In this document: positions 15,900 to 24,904 of the stretch, in pieces
Layout of the letters: every line of letters begins with the position of its first letter
Position numbering within the stretch: the first letter of the stretch is position 1
Source: JAJEFO01 sp965208685
GTDB lineage: Bacteria; Pseudomonadota; Alphaproteobacteria; Rhodobacterales; Rhodobacteraceae
Direction: 5' to 3'
NCBI GenBank assembly: GCA_965208685.1
Contig: CBDBPL010000007.1
Span: 3,906,001 to 3,970,000 of the forward strand
Length of the DNA: 64,000 bases
Program-made: the position numbers and the translations under genes
Notes under the pieces: model-generated
Seen by the model: only the letters and a program-made list of their open reading frames with translations
Database searches by the model: none
What the model was told of the DNA's origin: nothing

Positions 15900-16810
15900 A
15901 TGGGCGCGTCAATGAGACTCGTGTTCATGGGCACGCCCGAGTTCTCGGTCCCGGCGCTGGATGCGGTGCTCGACGCCGGGCACGAAATCGCGGCGGTCTA
16001 CACCCGGTCTCCCCGACCGGCCGGGCGCGGAAAGAACACCGGCCCTGCCCCGTCCAGGTCCGGGCGGAAGCGCTCGGGCTGCCCGTGCACACGCCCGGCA
16101 ACTTCAGGTCGGCCGACACGTGCGAGCGCTTTCGCGCCCACCAGGCGGACGCTGCCGTTGTCGTGGCCTACGGCCTGATCCTGCCAGAGACCGTCCTGGC
16201 GTGCCCGCGCCTCGGCTGCCTCAACATCCACGCGTCCCTCCTGCCGCGCTGGCGCGGCGCCGCCCCGATTCACAGGGCGGTCATGTCCGGAGACAACGAA
16301 ACCGGAATCTCGATAATGGCCATGGATGCAGGGCTCGACACGGGACCCGTGCTGCTTCGCGAGGCCATGCCGATCAAGCCCGAAGACACGACCGGGCGGC
16401 TGCATGACAGGCTGGCGCAGCTCGGCGCCCGCCTCGTCGTGGAGGCGCTCGACCGCATCGACGACCTCGAGCCGGAAGCGCAGGCGAAAGACGGCGTTTC
16501 CTACGCCCGGAAAGTGGACAAGGCGGAAACCCGGATCGACTGGTCAAGGCCCGCCGTTGAAGTCGACCGTCACATACGCGGCCTCTCGCCGTTTCCGGGG
16601 GCGTGGTGCGAAATCCATGGCGAGCGGACGAAGCTCCTCGACTCCCGCCTCGTCGAAGGCGACGGGGAACCTGGGGCTCACCTTGGCGGCTGCCGCATCG
16701 CCTGCGGGGCGGGCGCAATCGAGATGACGGAAGTCCAGCGCGCAGGCAGGAGACCCGTATCCGGCGAGGAGTTCCTTCGGGGCATCCGGACACCTGCAAG
16801 ATTCGCGTGA
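15900..16810 (+). pseudogene. fmt: Methionyl-tRNA formyltransferase, interrupted by a one-base deletion
   Basis: The reading frame begins with MRLVFMGTPEFSVPALDAVL and RPAGRGKN, then similarity jumps to another frame from PVQVRAEALGLPVHTPG to the stop at 16810. The formyl-THF motif SLLPRWRGAAPIHRAV is intact in the second frame. The shift lies between 16032 and 16049 and is explained by loss of one base. Apart from that, the length (about 300 residues) and all domains are normal. Def is intact next door. Loss of Fmt is tolerated by some bacteria but costly, so a sequencing error is a serious alternative. The start could also be the ATG at 15912. Confidence 0.85.
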
Positions 16811-16978
16811 CATGCGCGCAGGACGGTTGCGCGTGAACCCTCGCGCCGCGTTGCCGAGGTCTTGCGTCGGCGCCCGGACCTGCCTGGACCGGGCGAACAC
16901 GAGGATCGCCCGCGACGGGCCTGTCTCGGGACTGCCGGTTCGGAATTGCCAAGGAGCCCGCCCGTCACGTACGGGAAG

Positions 16979-18316
16979 CTACCCCATCAGGGCCGGATCG
17001 AAGGGATAGGACGTCAGGTTCTCGTAGCCGTCTTCCGTCACCAGGACCTGGTCTTCCAGCTTGATCGAGAAGTCGCCGCCCTTCTCGCCGACCAGCGCCT
17101 CGACGCAGAGCACCATGCCCGCTTCCAGCTCGTAGTCGAAGGCGCCCGGGACCATCCGGTCGGGATAGGCGACGAGGGGCCATTCGTCGCAGAGCCCGAC
17201 ACCGTGCATCATGCATCCGTACTTCTGTTCCTGGTACTGCTCCGCGAGCCGGTGCCCGTTCCGGCTTATGTCCTCGATCCGCGCACCCGGACGAATGCTC
17301 TCCATGTTCGTCATGATGTGCTCGTGCGCATGCCGCATCGCCTCGACCATGTCCGGTCTGGGAGCGTGATCGCCGATCCAAAGGGTCCGGCTGATGTCGG
17401 TGCAGATGCCGTAGCTTCCCACCAGGTCGGTGTCGAAGGCGACAATCTCGTTCATCCGGACGATCCGCGGCCCGCATTCCTGGAACCAAGGGTTCGTTCG
17501 CGGGCCGCTGGCCAGCAGCCGGGTCTCGATCCACTCTCCCCCGCGCTTGATGTTTTCGGCGTGCAACACCGACCAGATGTCGTCCTCGCTGACATTGCCG
17601 CCAGGCACCTCTGCCCGCGCGAACTCCTCCATTTCGCGAACCGCGGTCTCGCAGGCGTGGACGGAACAGCGCATGGCCTTGATTTCGTCCGGACCCTTGA
17701 CGGAGCGCGCCTTCTCGGTGACCTCCTCGCCCTCCATCACCTCGAAGCCTTCCGCTTCCAGCGCCTTCAAGGCGTGAAGCATCGCCTTGTCGACCGCGAG
17801 GCGCATGTTGCTCCCGCCATGCGCCTTGATCAGGTCATGAACCTGCCCTCCGAAGACGACCGCCGCGTCGTGCGCCCTGTCTCCCCTGTCAAAGTAGAAG
17901 AAGTCCGCGCCCGAACGGACTTCGCGCACATGCGGATTGAACGAGGCGAGGAACGGACTGTTCTTGTAGTCCCAGAGCACCATGTAACCGTCTGCGCACA
18001 GCAGCAGTGCCCTAAACGGGTTGTGGGTGTTCCACAGCTGCATGTTGGTGGAGTCGGTTGCATAGCGAATGTTCAGGGGATCAAAGACCAGCAAGCCGCC
18101 ATAGTCGCGCGCGACGACATGTTCGGTCAGTCGCTGCCACCTGTAGCGCCGCATCTCCAGCAGGTCGGGCAAGGCAAGCCCTGCGGCCGCCCATTCATCG
18201 AACGCGAGCCGGGTCGGGCCGATCTCGATTCGGTTGCCGTCATTCGGCGTGTTGTCCCCGAGGAGCGTGCCGCGCGTCGGGTCGATCTTTCGTGCATCGC
18301 TGTAATGTTCGTCCAT
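16979..18316 (-). CDS. dddP: DddP-type dimethylsulfoniopropionate lyase (M24 fold)
   Basis: A 445-residue M24 (creatinase/prolidase fold) protein whose sequence follows the roseobacter DddP type rather than a generic Xaa-Pro peptidase: MDEHYSDARKIDP, DPLNIRYATDSTNMQLWN, ALLLCADGYMVLWDYKNSPF and RTNPWFQECGPRIV. The six metal-ligand positions of DddP are visible: FDTDLVG (two Asp), ICTDIS (Asp), MMHGVG (His), VLCVEAL (Glu) and IKLEDQ (Glu). DddP cleaves DMSP to dimethyl sulfide and acrylate in the cytoplasm. No DMSP transporter or acrylate genes adjoin it. The assignment from memory of the family is strong but should be confirmed by alignment. Confidence 0.88.
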   Translation of the reverse strand: MDEHYSDARKIDPTRGTLLGDNTPNDGNRIEIGPTRLAFDEWAAAGLALPDLLEMRRYRWQRLTEHVVARDYGGLLVFDPLNIRYATDSTNMQLWNTHNPFRALLLCADGYMVLWDYKNSPFLASFNPHVREVRSGADFFYFDRGDRAHDAAVVFGGQVHDLIKAHGGSNMRLAVDKAMLHALKALEAEGFEVMEGEEVTEKARSVKGPDEIKAMRCSVHACETAVREMEEFARAEVPGGNVSEDDIWSVLHAENIKRGGEWIETRLLASGPRTNPWFQECGPRIVRMNEIVAFDTDLVGSYGICTDISRTLWIGDHAPRPDMVEAMRHAHEHIMTNMESIRPGARIEDISRNGHRLAEQYQEQKYGCMMHGVGLCDEWPLVAYPDRMVPGAFDYELEAGMVLCVEALVGEKGGDFSIKLEDQVLVTEDGYENLTSYPFDPALMG

Positions 18317-18620
18317 GGCACGAATTTCGGCCTCTCCCGGTCAGCCTGCACGTGCGAATGCGACATTCCAGGACTGCGGCAACGACATCGCCGGCGTGAC
18401 CGTGGAGAGGACCCCGGTCTCCGGCTCCATGGTTGCTGCGAGACCGCGCAATTCCCATGTCGTCGCCCGGCCGGGGCAATGCTGCCAGGGCCGCGTCATT
18501 GAAGCCATGGCGCTGTTCACGCCAAGGACGCGCGAGTGCGTGTCGGAGGGGGCGGCAATCATGCCGTCATCCCGTCAAGGCGACTCCCCGGACAACGCGT
18601 CCGCCGCCGCAAGTCGCTGG
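18317..18620. other. 304-bp stretch upstream of dddP, no gene seen
   Basis: Lies between the dddP start and the first copy of the GST 3' repeat. Short open frames on both strands have no signal peptide, ribosome site or family resemblance. It probably holds the dddP promoter; I see no clear -35/-10 pair or operator. Confidence 0.4.
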
Positions 18621-18910
18621 TGACGCGCGCGTCATGCGCTCGTTGACGGCGCCCGAGAGGCCTGGAACAGGTCCATGAAGGCGGGCCAGGCCTCCGGGTC
18701 GGCCACGGTCTTGTCGCGGCAGAAAGGATTGCAGAAACCGAAGATCCGGCCATTCAGTTCAAGAAAATGAGTGACCGGCCTTCCTGAATACGGGCAATTC
18801 GCGTTCTCGGAGCGACCGGATTCCGCCTGCACTGCAGGCAACGGCACGGGTCCGGGCCACGGACACCGCGCAAGGTCGCGCGCGAACCGAGGCAGGTCGG
18901 GACCGTCCAC
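18621..18910. repeat. GST 3'-end tandem repeat, copy 1 (intact frame)
   Basis: A 290-bp direct repeat of the sequence at 18913-19196. On the minus strand it encodes an intact C-terminal extension for the GST: a cysteine-bearing segment NCPYSGRPVTHFLELNG, then GFCNPFCRDKTVADPEAWP, ending at a stop near 18632. It is not attached to a GST N-terminus as the sequence stands. Confidence 0.85.
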
Positions 18911-18912
18911 TG

Positions 18913-19196
18913 TGACGCGCGCGTCATGCGCTCGTTGACGGCGCCCGAGAGGCCTGGAACAGGTCCATGAAGGCGGGCCAGGCCTCCGGGTCGGCCACGG
19001 TCTTGTCGCGGCAGAAAGGATTGCGAAACCGAAGATCCGGCCATTCAGTTCAAGTGAGTGACCGGCCTTCCTGAATACGGGCAATTCCGTTCTCGGAGCG
19101 ACCGGATTCCGCCTGCACTGCAGGCAACGGCACGGGTCCGGGCCACGGACACCGCGCAAGGTCGCGCGCGAACCGAGGCAGGTCGGGACCGTCCAC
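18913..19196. repeat. GST 3'-end tandem repeat, copy 2 (three deletions)
   Basis: The second copy, 284 bp, differs from copy 1 only by three deletions (1, 4 and 1 bases) and no substitutions. The first deletion met in the GST reading direction breaks the frame just after SGRSEN. The total of six bases restores frame, but only after a stop codon. Confidence 0.85.
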
Positions 19197-19808
19197 GAGC
19201 CCCATGGCACGCCAACGTCGGAAGGCCGGGTCCGCCAGATGGGCTTCGACATACGCTCGTGAACCGGGCCCGACCGGGAGACCGTAGCCGGCAATGCGTG
19301 CGGCCACAGGGGCGAAGAAGGCGTCCGCCACGGAATAGCCGCCGCAGAGCCAGGGACCGCCAGAGGCGTCAAGCGCATGAGCCCAGATCGACTCGATCCG
19401 GGCAAGGTCGTTCAGGACATCTTCTGGCGGGGCGTAGTCCCGGTAGGCGCAGCGCAGGTTCATCGGACAGCCTTCGCGCAGCGCGGCGAAGCCCGAATGC
19501 ATCTCGGCAGCGAGGCTGCGGGACATGGCTCGGGCACGAGGACTGTCAGGCCAGATTCCCGCATCCGGATGCCGGGTCGCAAGTTCCTCCGCGATGGCAA
19601 GCGAATCGCAGATGACCGCACCGTCGTCCGCAACGAGCGTCGGGACAGAACGTGCCGGCGGGTGGGCGGCGAGCTGTTCGGCAACCCTGCCATTGCCGAG
19701 CCTGACAAAGCGGACATCGGCCGGGATGCCGTAGCGCTCAAAGAGCAGCCAGGCGCGAAGGGACCAGCTGGAGTAGGCCCGATCGCCAAGAACGAGTTCG
19801 TACGCCAT
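19050..19808 (-). CDS. Glutathione S-transferase, C-terminal extension frameshifted
   Basis: As it stands, a 252-residue GST: thioredoxin-like N-terminal domain (YELVLGDRAYSSWSLRAWLL, then the cis-Pro motif ARSVPTLV and the D-S motif ICDSLAIAEEL) and an all-helical C-terminal domain (WLCGGYSVADAFFAPV). The active serine is in YSSWSLR. After GRSEN the frame is lost within copy 2 of the tandem repeat and it ends at RSLT. Joining the gene to copy 1 instead gives an intact protein of about 296 residues ending in a Cys-rich metal-binding-like extension (CPYSG ... FCNPFCRDK). That is likely the ancestral, or true, gene. GSTs of this type detoxify electrophiles with glutathione. Confidence 0.85.
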   Translation of the reverse strand: MAYELVLGDRAYSSWSLRAWLLFERYGIPADVRFVRLGNGRVAEQLAAHPPARSVPTLVADDGAVICDSLAIAEELATRHPDAGIWPDSPRARAMSRSLAAEMHSGFAALREGCPMNLRCAYRDYAPPEDVLNDLARIESIWAHALDASGGPWLCGGYSVADAFFAPVAARIAGYGLPVGPGSRAYVEAHLADPAFRRWRAMGLVDGPDLPRFARDLARCPWPGPVPLPAVQAESGRSENGIARIQEGRSLT

Positions 19809-20329
19809 GCCTGCGTCTCCTGCAAAGCTCGCGACTTGATCGGCACCTGGCGTGCCGCCCGGTTCGATGCGCGACGCGTTGAATCGTCGGGGAGTCCAGG
19901 TTCGCCGCCGGAACGTCGGTGCGACAACCCTGCATTGCAAGGGAGAGCGACTTGGCGCGAGGAAACCCGAACAGCCCGCTCCGGGGGCACTATCACCTTT
20001 CTGGCCGGGCGTTCAACGGGACACTTGGCCCGTGCTGCCGACGAAGGCGAACAGTTGACCATGCACTTCAGGAAGCTTGACGTGCACCTGGATGCGGCAG
20101 CACCGGCGCGCTTCGTCAAGGACCGCCATGCATCGCCGGGCATGCCGCCCAGTCACCGCGCGCTCCTGTTGCCGCAAGGGAGTCGTGACTGCATCCCGGC
20201 GACGTGTCAGACTCAAGACCGCCACTGGCAAGCATCCGCGATGTCGGCCTGCGGACTCCCGGGACGTGAAGGCGCGCTTGAGCAGGCGGCGAGCATTGCG
20301 CTTGACATGCAAATGTGAGGAGTGGGTTC
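19809..20329. other. 521-bp stretch, no gene seen
   Basis: Lies between the divergent GST and the secreted-protein gene. Open frames exist on both strands but are Arg/Ala-rich shadows without start signals or family resemblance. It should contain the promoters of both flanking genes. Confidence 0.4.
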
Positions 20330-20884
20330 ATGTTGGCAATTGCGATTGTGGCCACGGCGCTCGTCGGGAGCTGGTGTTCTGGCGACGAGGCAAGCACGGA
20401 GTATTTGAGCGAGCTGGGTCCGGTCGCATTCACGCTGGAAAACGGCAAGACGGTCTCGATTTGCCAAAATGCGGATTCGTACGACCTGACGTACTTCTAC
20501 GGCACCTTGGGCGAGCCTCCTGAACTCGCGTACCGCGCCCCGCTCCTCGGAAGGGTCGAGGGATTGCTCGGCTACGGCTACGACCTCGCACAGGTCGCAA
20601 GCGCCGGTTTCGATCAGCCGACCGCAACCGCGGACATGTCCCCGGAGGCGGTCGCCGCGGCCGCACAGGCGCATGACTCGGGATTCATCCTGATCAGGAG
20701 CGCAGGCTGTTGTGGCGGCGAGGAGACGGCCATCGTGTTCAAGCGAGGAGGATGGGAGTATGCCGTGCGCATGGGCTACAGCCGCAACGTGAACCCTGAC
20801 ATCGCCGCCGAATCGGGCGACTACTCGGACTGGAAGGTCATCACCCTGATCTCGCCTGAGGGACAAGAGCACACTATCCGCTAG
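20330..20884 (+). CDS. Exported protein of unknown function, possible lipoprotein
   Basis: A 184-residue protein with a short hydrophobic N-terminus (LAIAIVATALVGSWCSGDE) that could be a signal peptide with a cysteine near the cleavage site. The mature part contains several cysteines (ICQNADS, SAGCCGGEE), including a vicinal pair. The ATG at 20330 has GAGGAG about seven bases upstream; a GTG at 20315 is less likely. I do not recognise the family. It stands alone between a GST region and a TauE/SafE exporter transcribed the other way. Confidence 0.6.
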   Translation: MLAIAIVATALVGSWCSGDEASTEYLSELGPVAFTLENGKTVSICQNADSYDLTYFYGTLGEPPELAYRAPLLGRVEGLLGYGYDLAQVASAGFDQPTATADMSPEAVAAAAQAHDSGFILIRSAGCCGGEETAIVFKRGGWEYAVRMGYSRNVNPDIAAESGDYSDWKVITLISPEGQEHTIR

Positions 20885-21037
20885 GTGCAGCCGCGGCAGT
20901 TGCCGTCAAGTCTGCAAGCTCGAGGGCTCAGGAATTCGAGCGCGCCGGCACGCGACTTGGCAAGCCGGGCGCGAACGGCCGCGCAATGGCGTGCCTCGGC
21001 GCAGCCGCGACAGACAGGAGAAGGCCATCGGCGAGCC

Positions 21038-21808
21038 CTAGCCAAGAATCCCTCTTCGCACGAGATTCAATCCGGCAAGCACAAGAACTGTCAGAATGAC
21101 TGCCCGGAATCTCTCCTGATCCAGCCGATCCTGCACCACCACGCCTATGGCCGCTCCAACCAGCGCCGGAAAGACCAGGGCAATTGACAGGTTCAGGCCC
21201 GTGCCGGACAGCAGGCCGGATTGCAGATGGGCAAGGGTCAGCATCACTGCGCCGCTGCCGTAGACGGCGCCCTGAATGCGGACATGCTCCATTCTCGGCA
21301 AGCCCAAGGCGGTCAGATACAGCGCCGTGGGCGGCCCCCAGGTTCCGGTCAGACCGCCAAGGAAGCCGGCCAAGGCTCCAGTGCCGACTTCAGTCGGGCG
21401 GCGATGCCGCTCCGACAATTGCGGTCGCCACCCAGCCAGCTGCAGCGACGCAAAAATCGTGACCGTGGTTCCGAGGATCAGGAACAGAAGCCCTGCCGGA
21501 ATGCTCAGGACGATCTGGCTGCCGAGGATCAGGAATGCCAGCATCACGGCAAGATAGCGCCAGTGCGTCCGTACGGACTGGAACGCAGCCTGGATCCCCT
21601 GCCGGAACGCCTGGAACAGATTGGTGACCAGGGCAGGAAGAATCATGCCCGCCAGCGTCAGTTCCGGAGAAAGAAAGGATCCAAGCCCGGAGACCAGGAT
21701 CATCGGCAAGGCAAACCCAGTCATGCCCTTCACGAAACCCGCCAGAAGGGCAATGGCCAGGGCCGCACCCAACGCGACGGTTCCCATCGCTGCCAGTTCC
21801 GCAATCAT
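21038..21808 (-). CDS. TauE/SafE family sulfite/organosulfonate exporter
   Basis: A 256-residue membrane protein with about eight transmembrane segments in two repeats; the family motif appears as GFVKGMTGFALPMI early and GFLGGLTGTWGPPTALYL in the second half. Members export sulfite, sulfoacetate or related anions and protect cells from sulfite released during sulfonate breakdown. The ATG at 21808 has GAGGTGG upstream. It is 169 bases from the divergent mcd gene. The substrate cannot be deduced, but a sulfite role would fit soeABC and dddP in the same window. Confidence 0.82.
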   Translation of the reverse strand: MIAELAAMGTVALGAALAIALLAGFVKGMTGFALPMILVSGLGSFLSPELTLAGMILPALVTNLFQAFRQGIQAAFQSVRTHWRYLAVMLAFLILGSQIVLSIPAGLLFLILGTTVTIFASLQLAGWRPQLSERHRRPTEVGTGALAGFLGGLTGTWGPPTALYLTALGLPRMEHVRIQGAVYGSGAVMLTLAHLQSGLLSGTGLNLSIALVFPALVGAAIGVVVQDRLDQERFRAVILTVLVLAGLNLVRRGILG

Positions 21809-21976
21809 TGCCACCTCGTATCGATTCGCCCTCTCGCGAGAAAGCGGAATCGCAAGCGACATTTTCATTCAAAATGTCGCACTCTCTTGAAATCTTCTTG
21901 CGCTGCACCTGCAAAGGCCCTAGCGTTCGCGCGCGCAGAAACCCCGGGCGCAAAATTCCGCAATTTCGGCAAGAAC

Positions 21977-23635
21977 ATGACTGAACCGATTGTCCTCGCG
22001 AACCTCTCGAAACAGGCCAAGGCCGCCACGGAATCCGTCGATGCGCTCCTGGCCCGGGCGATCGGGCGCGTACGGTATCTGGCGAGCGAGAACGACGAGG
22101 TCAGTTCGGCTCTCCTGGACCGGGAACAGACCGCCGCGCATGGGCTGGCGTGGTTTGCCACTTGCGCGCAAGCCTTGCGGCAGATGCAGGGCTGGGCTGA
22201 ACGACTCGAGAGCAAGGGACGGTTCGGCGAAGTGGAGCGGCTGACTCACCAGATCGCGTTCGGCGAGTACCTTTCCCAGATCGTCGGCGGGATCCCGATG
22301 AGCCAGCACGAAATCGTCCGGCCCTGGGATCTGGGCCTTTCGCCGGAAGATCTGCAGGAAACTCTCTCACCCGACACGCTCGCCCTGGCCCGGAACGGAA
22401 ACTCCCAGGCTGCACGGATGCGGCTTGTCGAGCTGATCCGGACAATGGCTGGCGACATCGTCTACGGCGCCACGGGACTCGATGACGAGCTCGAAATGAT
22501 CCGAGAGCAGTTTCGCCGCTTCGCTCGGGACCGGATCGAGCCGTTCGCCCATGACTGGCACCTCAACGACGAACTCATCCCGATGGACGTCATCGAGGAA
22601 CTCGCGGGAATGGGTGTCTTCGGATTGACGATTCCCGAGGAGTACGGCGGGGTCGGCCTTTCCCGCACGGCCATGGTCGTGGTCTCGGAAGAGCTCTCGC
22701 GAGGCTACATCGGCACTGGCTCGCTCGGCACGCGTTCGGAAATCGCTGCCGAGCTCATCCTCACGGGCGGCACCGAAGAGCAGAAGGCACGGTGGCTGCC
22801 GGGACTTGCGTCGGGAGAGATCCTGCCGACCGCGGTCTTCACCGAGCCCGACACGGGATCCGACCTTGGCTCTCTCAGGACGCGGGCGGAACGCGACGGA
22901 GCGAACTGGGTGATTTCCGGCAACAAGACCTGGATCACGCATGCGGCGCGCAGCAACCTGATGGCGGTGCTGGCGCGCACCGATCCCGAATCGTCGGACT
23001 ATCGCGGACTGTCGATGTTCTTGGCCGCGAAGACTCCGAGCACCACCGGCACACCCTTTGTCGATGACGGCCTTTCCGGCGGAGAGATCAAGGTTCTCGG
23101 CTACCGCGGCATGAAGGAGTACACGGTCAACTTCGACGGATTCCGTATCAACGACGAAAACCTCCTGGGCGGTGCCGTCGGCCAAGGCTTCAAGCAGTTG
23201 ATGCAAACCTTCGAGAGCGCGCGTATCCAGACAGCTGCAAGGGCGGTTGGCGTCGCGCAGTCAGCGCTCGATTCGGGTCTCCGATATGCCGAGGATCGAA
23301 AGCAGTTCGGCCAGTCCCTGATCGCGTTTCCCCGCGTTGCCTCGAAGCTCGCCATGATGGCTGTCGAGATCACGATGGCACGGCAACTTGCATATCATGC
23401 CGCGCGGCAAAAGGACGCGAACAGGCGCTGCGATCTCGAAGCCGGCATGGCCAAGCTGCTGAGCGCGCGGGTCGCCTGGGCTGCAGCGGACAACGCACTG
23501 CAGATTCACGGCGGCAACGGATTCGCGCTTGAATACGGGATCAGCCGCATTCTCTGCGATTCGCGGATCCTGAACATCTTCGAGGGCGCTGCCGAGATAC
23601 AGGCGCAGGTGATCGCGCGGCGATTGCTGAGCTGA
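21977..23635 (+). CDS. mcd: (2S)-methylsuccinyl-CoA dehydrogenase
   Basis: A 552-residue acyl-CoA dehydrogenase with the N-terminal extension of about 165 residues (AHGLAWFATCAQALRQM, FGEYLSQIVGGIPMSQHE) that marks methylsuccinyl-CoA dehydrogenase. The standard fold follows: FAD-binding FTEPDTGSDLGS, central beta domain, and C-terminal IHGGNGFALEYGISRI. It oxidises (2S)-methylsuccinyl-CoA to mesaconyl-CoA in the ethylmalonyl-CoA pathway, which lets isocitrate-lyase-negative alphaproteobacteria grow on acetyl-CoA-yielding substrates. The start was chosen at the family N-terminus (TEPIVLANLSKQAK). The other pathway genes are not in the window. Confidence 0.92.
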   Translation: MTEPIVLANLSKQAKAATESVDALLARAIGRVRYLASENDEVSSALLDREQTAAHGLAWFATCAQALRQMQGWAERLESKGRFGEVERLTHQIAFGEYLSQIVGGIPMSQHEIVRPWDLGLSPEDLQETLSPDTLALARNGNSQAARMRLVELIRTMAGDIVYGATGLDDELEMIREQFRRFARDRIEPFAHDWHLNDELIPMDVIEELAGMGVFGLTIPEEYGGVGLSRTAMVVVSEELSRGYIGTGSLGTRSEIAAELILTGGTEEQKARWLPGLASGEILPTAVFTEPDTGSDLGSLRTRAERDGANWVISGNKTWITHAARSNLMAVLARTDPESSDYRGLSMFLAAKTPSTTGTPFVDDGLSGGEIKVLGYRGMKEYTVNFDGFRINDENLLGGAVGQGFKQLMQTFESARIQTAARAVGVAQSALDSGLRYAEDRKQFGQSLIAFPRVASKLAMMAVEITMARQLAYHAARQKDANRRCDLEAGMAKLLSARVAWAAADNALQIHGGNGFALEYGISRILCDSRILNIFEGAAEIQAQVIARRLLS

Positions 23636-23841
23636 ACGTCACCGGCACTTGCCCCGCGAACTTGCTCGCTTCGCGGCAAGAATCTCCGAATTCCCGAATG
23701 TCGTGCCGAACCCGATCGGCCGAACTTCCCCGGCTTCGAACACAGCTATTGATCCGGCAGTCACGCTGCTGCGGCTCGCACCGCGCAGGCAAGAACGTCC
23801 ACGACATGCATTGCAGGTCATGGACCCGCTTCAGGCGAACG

Positions 23842-24567
23842 TCAGGATTCGCTTGCCAGGATGTCCGCCAGCCTGTCACGGGCCTCGGGCAGGCGGCGGT
23901 TCCCGAGCGCGGGAGCCAGCCGCGACTTCAGGAAGTGGCTCGTCGTCCTCAGGCCGTCACGGATCTCGGCAGCCGTGCCGTCGCCTCGGCCAAGGAGCGC
24001 AGGCGACAGGGGCAGCAGGCTCGGTTTCCATTCCCCGGCCCCGGCCTCCGAGACCGCACGGCCCGACTTGGGCGAAACATAGACGAGACCATCGGTCGCT
24101 CCCGTCACCGCGCACCTGGACAGGTCAAGTCCGAAGCCGAGCTCTTCGAGCAGCGCGAGTTCCCACCGCACGTAGGCCAACGGCCAGAACGGGCCGTCGC
24201 ACATCATTTCAAGCACTGTCAGCGTTCCGTCATACAGCGCCGGATGCGGTTCGCGCTCGGGCAGCGCGTAGGAGAGCAGGGCCGTGACCGAATTCAGGCC
24301 CGCGAGCGTCCGGCGTTCGCCCATCAGCAGCGCGGCGCGCGCCAGCACCGGCTCGACCCCGAAGCTGCCCAGATGTTCCGCCAGTCGCGCACGCCACGCG
24401 ACCTGAACCTGGTTTCCCGGCTCCAGGATCGGCGCCAGCCGCCGCGACCCGCCGCCCCGGACAATCCCGGCGTGTCGACCATGGCCGCGCGTAAACACCT
24501 CGATGATCAAGGCGTTTTCCCCGTGACGGCGACGTGCAAGGACGACACCCTCTTCGCACCACTCCAT
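23842..24567 (-). CDS. recO: DNA repair protein RecO
   Basis: A 241-residue RecO with the N-terminal OB-fold (WCEEGVVLARRRHGENALIIEVFT) and helical C-terminal domain; the length is typical. It loads RecA onto SSB-coated single strands with RecR in the RecFOR pathway. Alphaproteobacterial RecO often lacks the four-cysteine zinc finger, as here. The start at 24567 matches the family N-terminus; the open frame continues upstream without homology. It is divergent from ppaC. Confidence 0.92.
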   Translation of the reverse strand: MEWCEEGVVLARRRHGENALIIEVFTRGHGRHAGIVRGGGSRRLAPILEPGNQVQVAWRARLAEHLGSFGVEPVLARAALLMGERRTLAGLNSVTALLSYALPEREPHPALYDGTLTVLEMMCDGPFWPLAYVRWELALLEELGFGLDLSRCAVTGATDGLVYVSPKSGRAVSEAGAGEWKPSLLPLSPALLGRGDGTAAEIRDGLRTTSHFLKSRLAPALGNRRLPEARDRLADILASES

Positions 24568-24904
24568 CAGCTTGCCTTCGCTGCCGTGCAAGCTTCCGCA
24601 CCGGAACCGCCTGCAGCCTTGCCGCGACGCCGCAATCGAACCTCGGACGCCGCCGCAACGCATTCGCGCCATGCAACGGAGTCTCGACCGGAATCGGGAA
24701 GCACGCAGTCTTCCTCGCGCACGAATCCTTCTCGCTTCTGCCCGTTGGCAAGAATGCCGAATCGTCCGAACGACATCAAGCGGGACAGTCCGGTCCCGCC
24801 GCCACAAGAAGCCGGCAATGCCTTGCAAGGCAGGCAATTCTTGCAGGGTGACAAGCACCTGGTGACCCGATAAGAGGACCCGAAAGCAAGCAATGTGCGG
24901 GCCC
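24568..24904. other. 337-bp divergent intergenic region recO/ppaC
   Basis: Open frames here are extensions of recO or its shadows. I see no RNA gene, repeat or clear promoter. An AGAGGA lies about 28 bases before the favoured ppaC start. Confidence 0.4.

Noticed and set aside
16979..18316. Generic Xaa-Pro aminopeptidase
   Set aside because: Same fold, but the N-terminal and central motifs follow DddP closely, so DMSP lyase is preferred.
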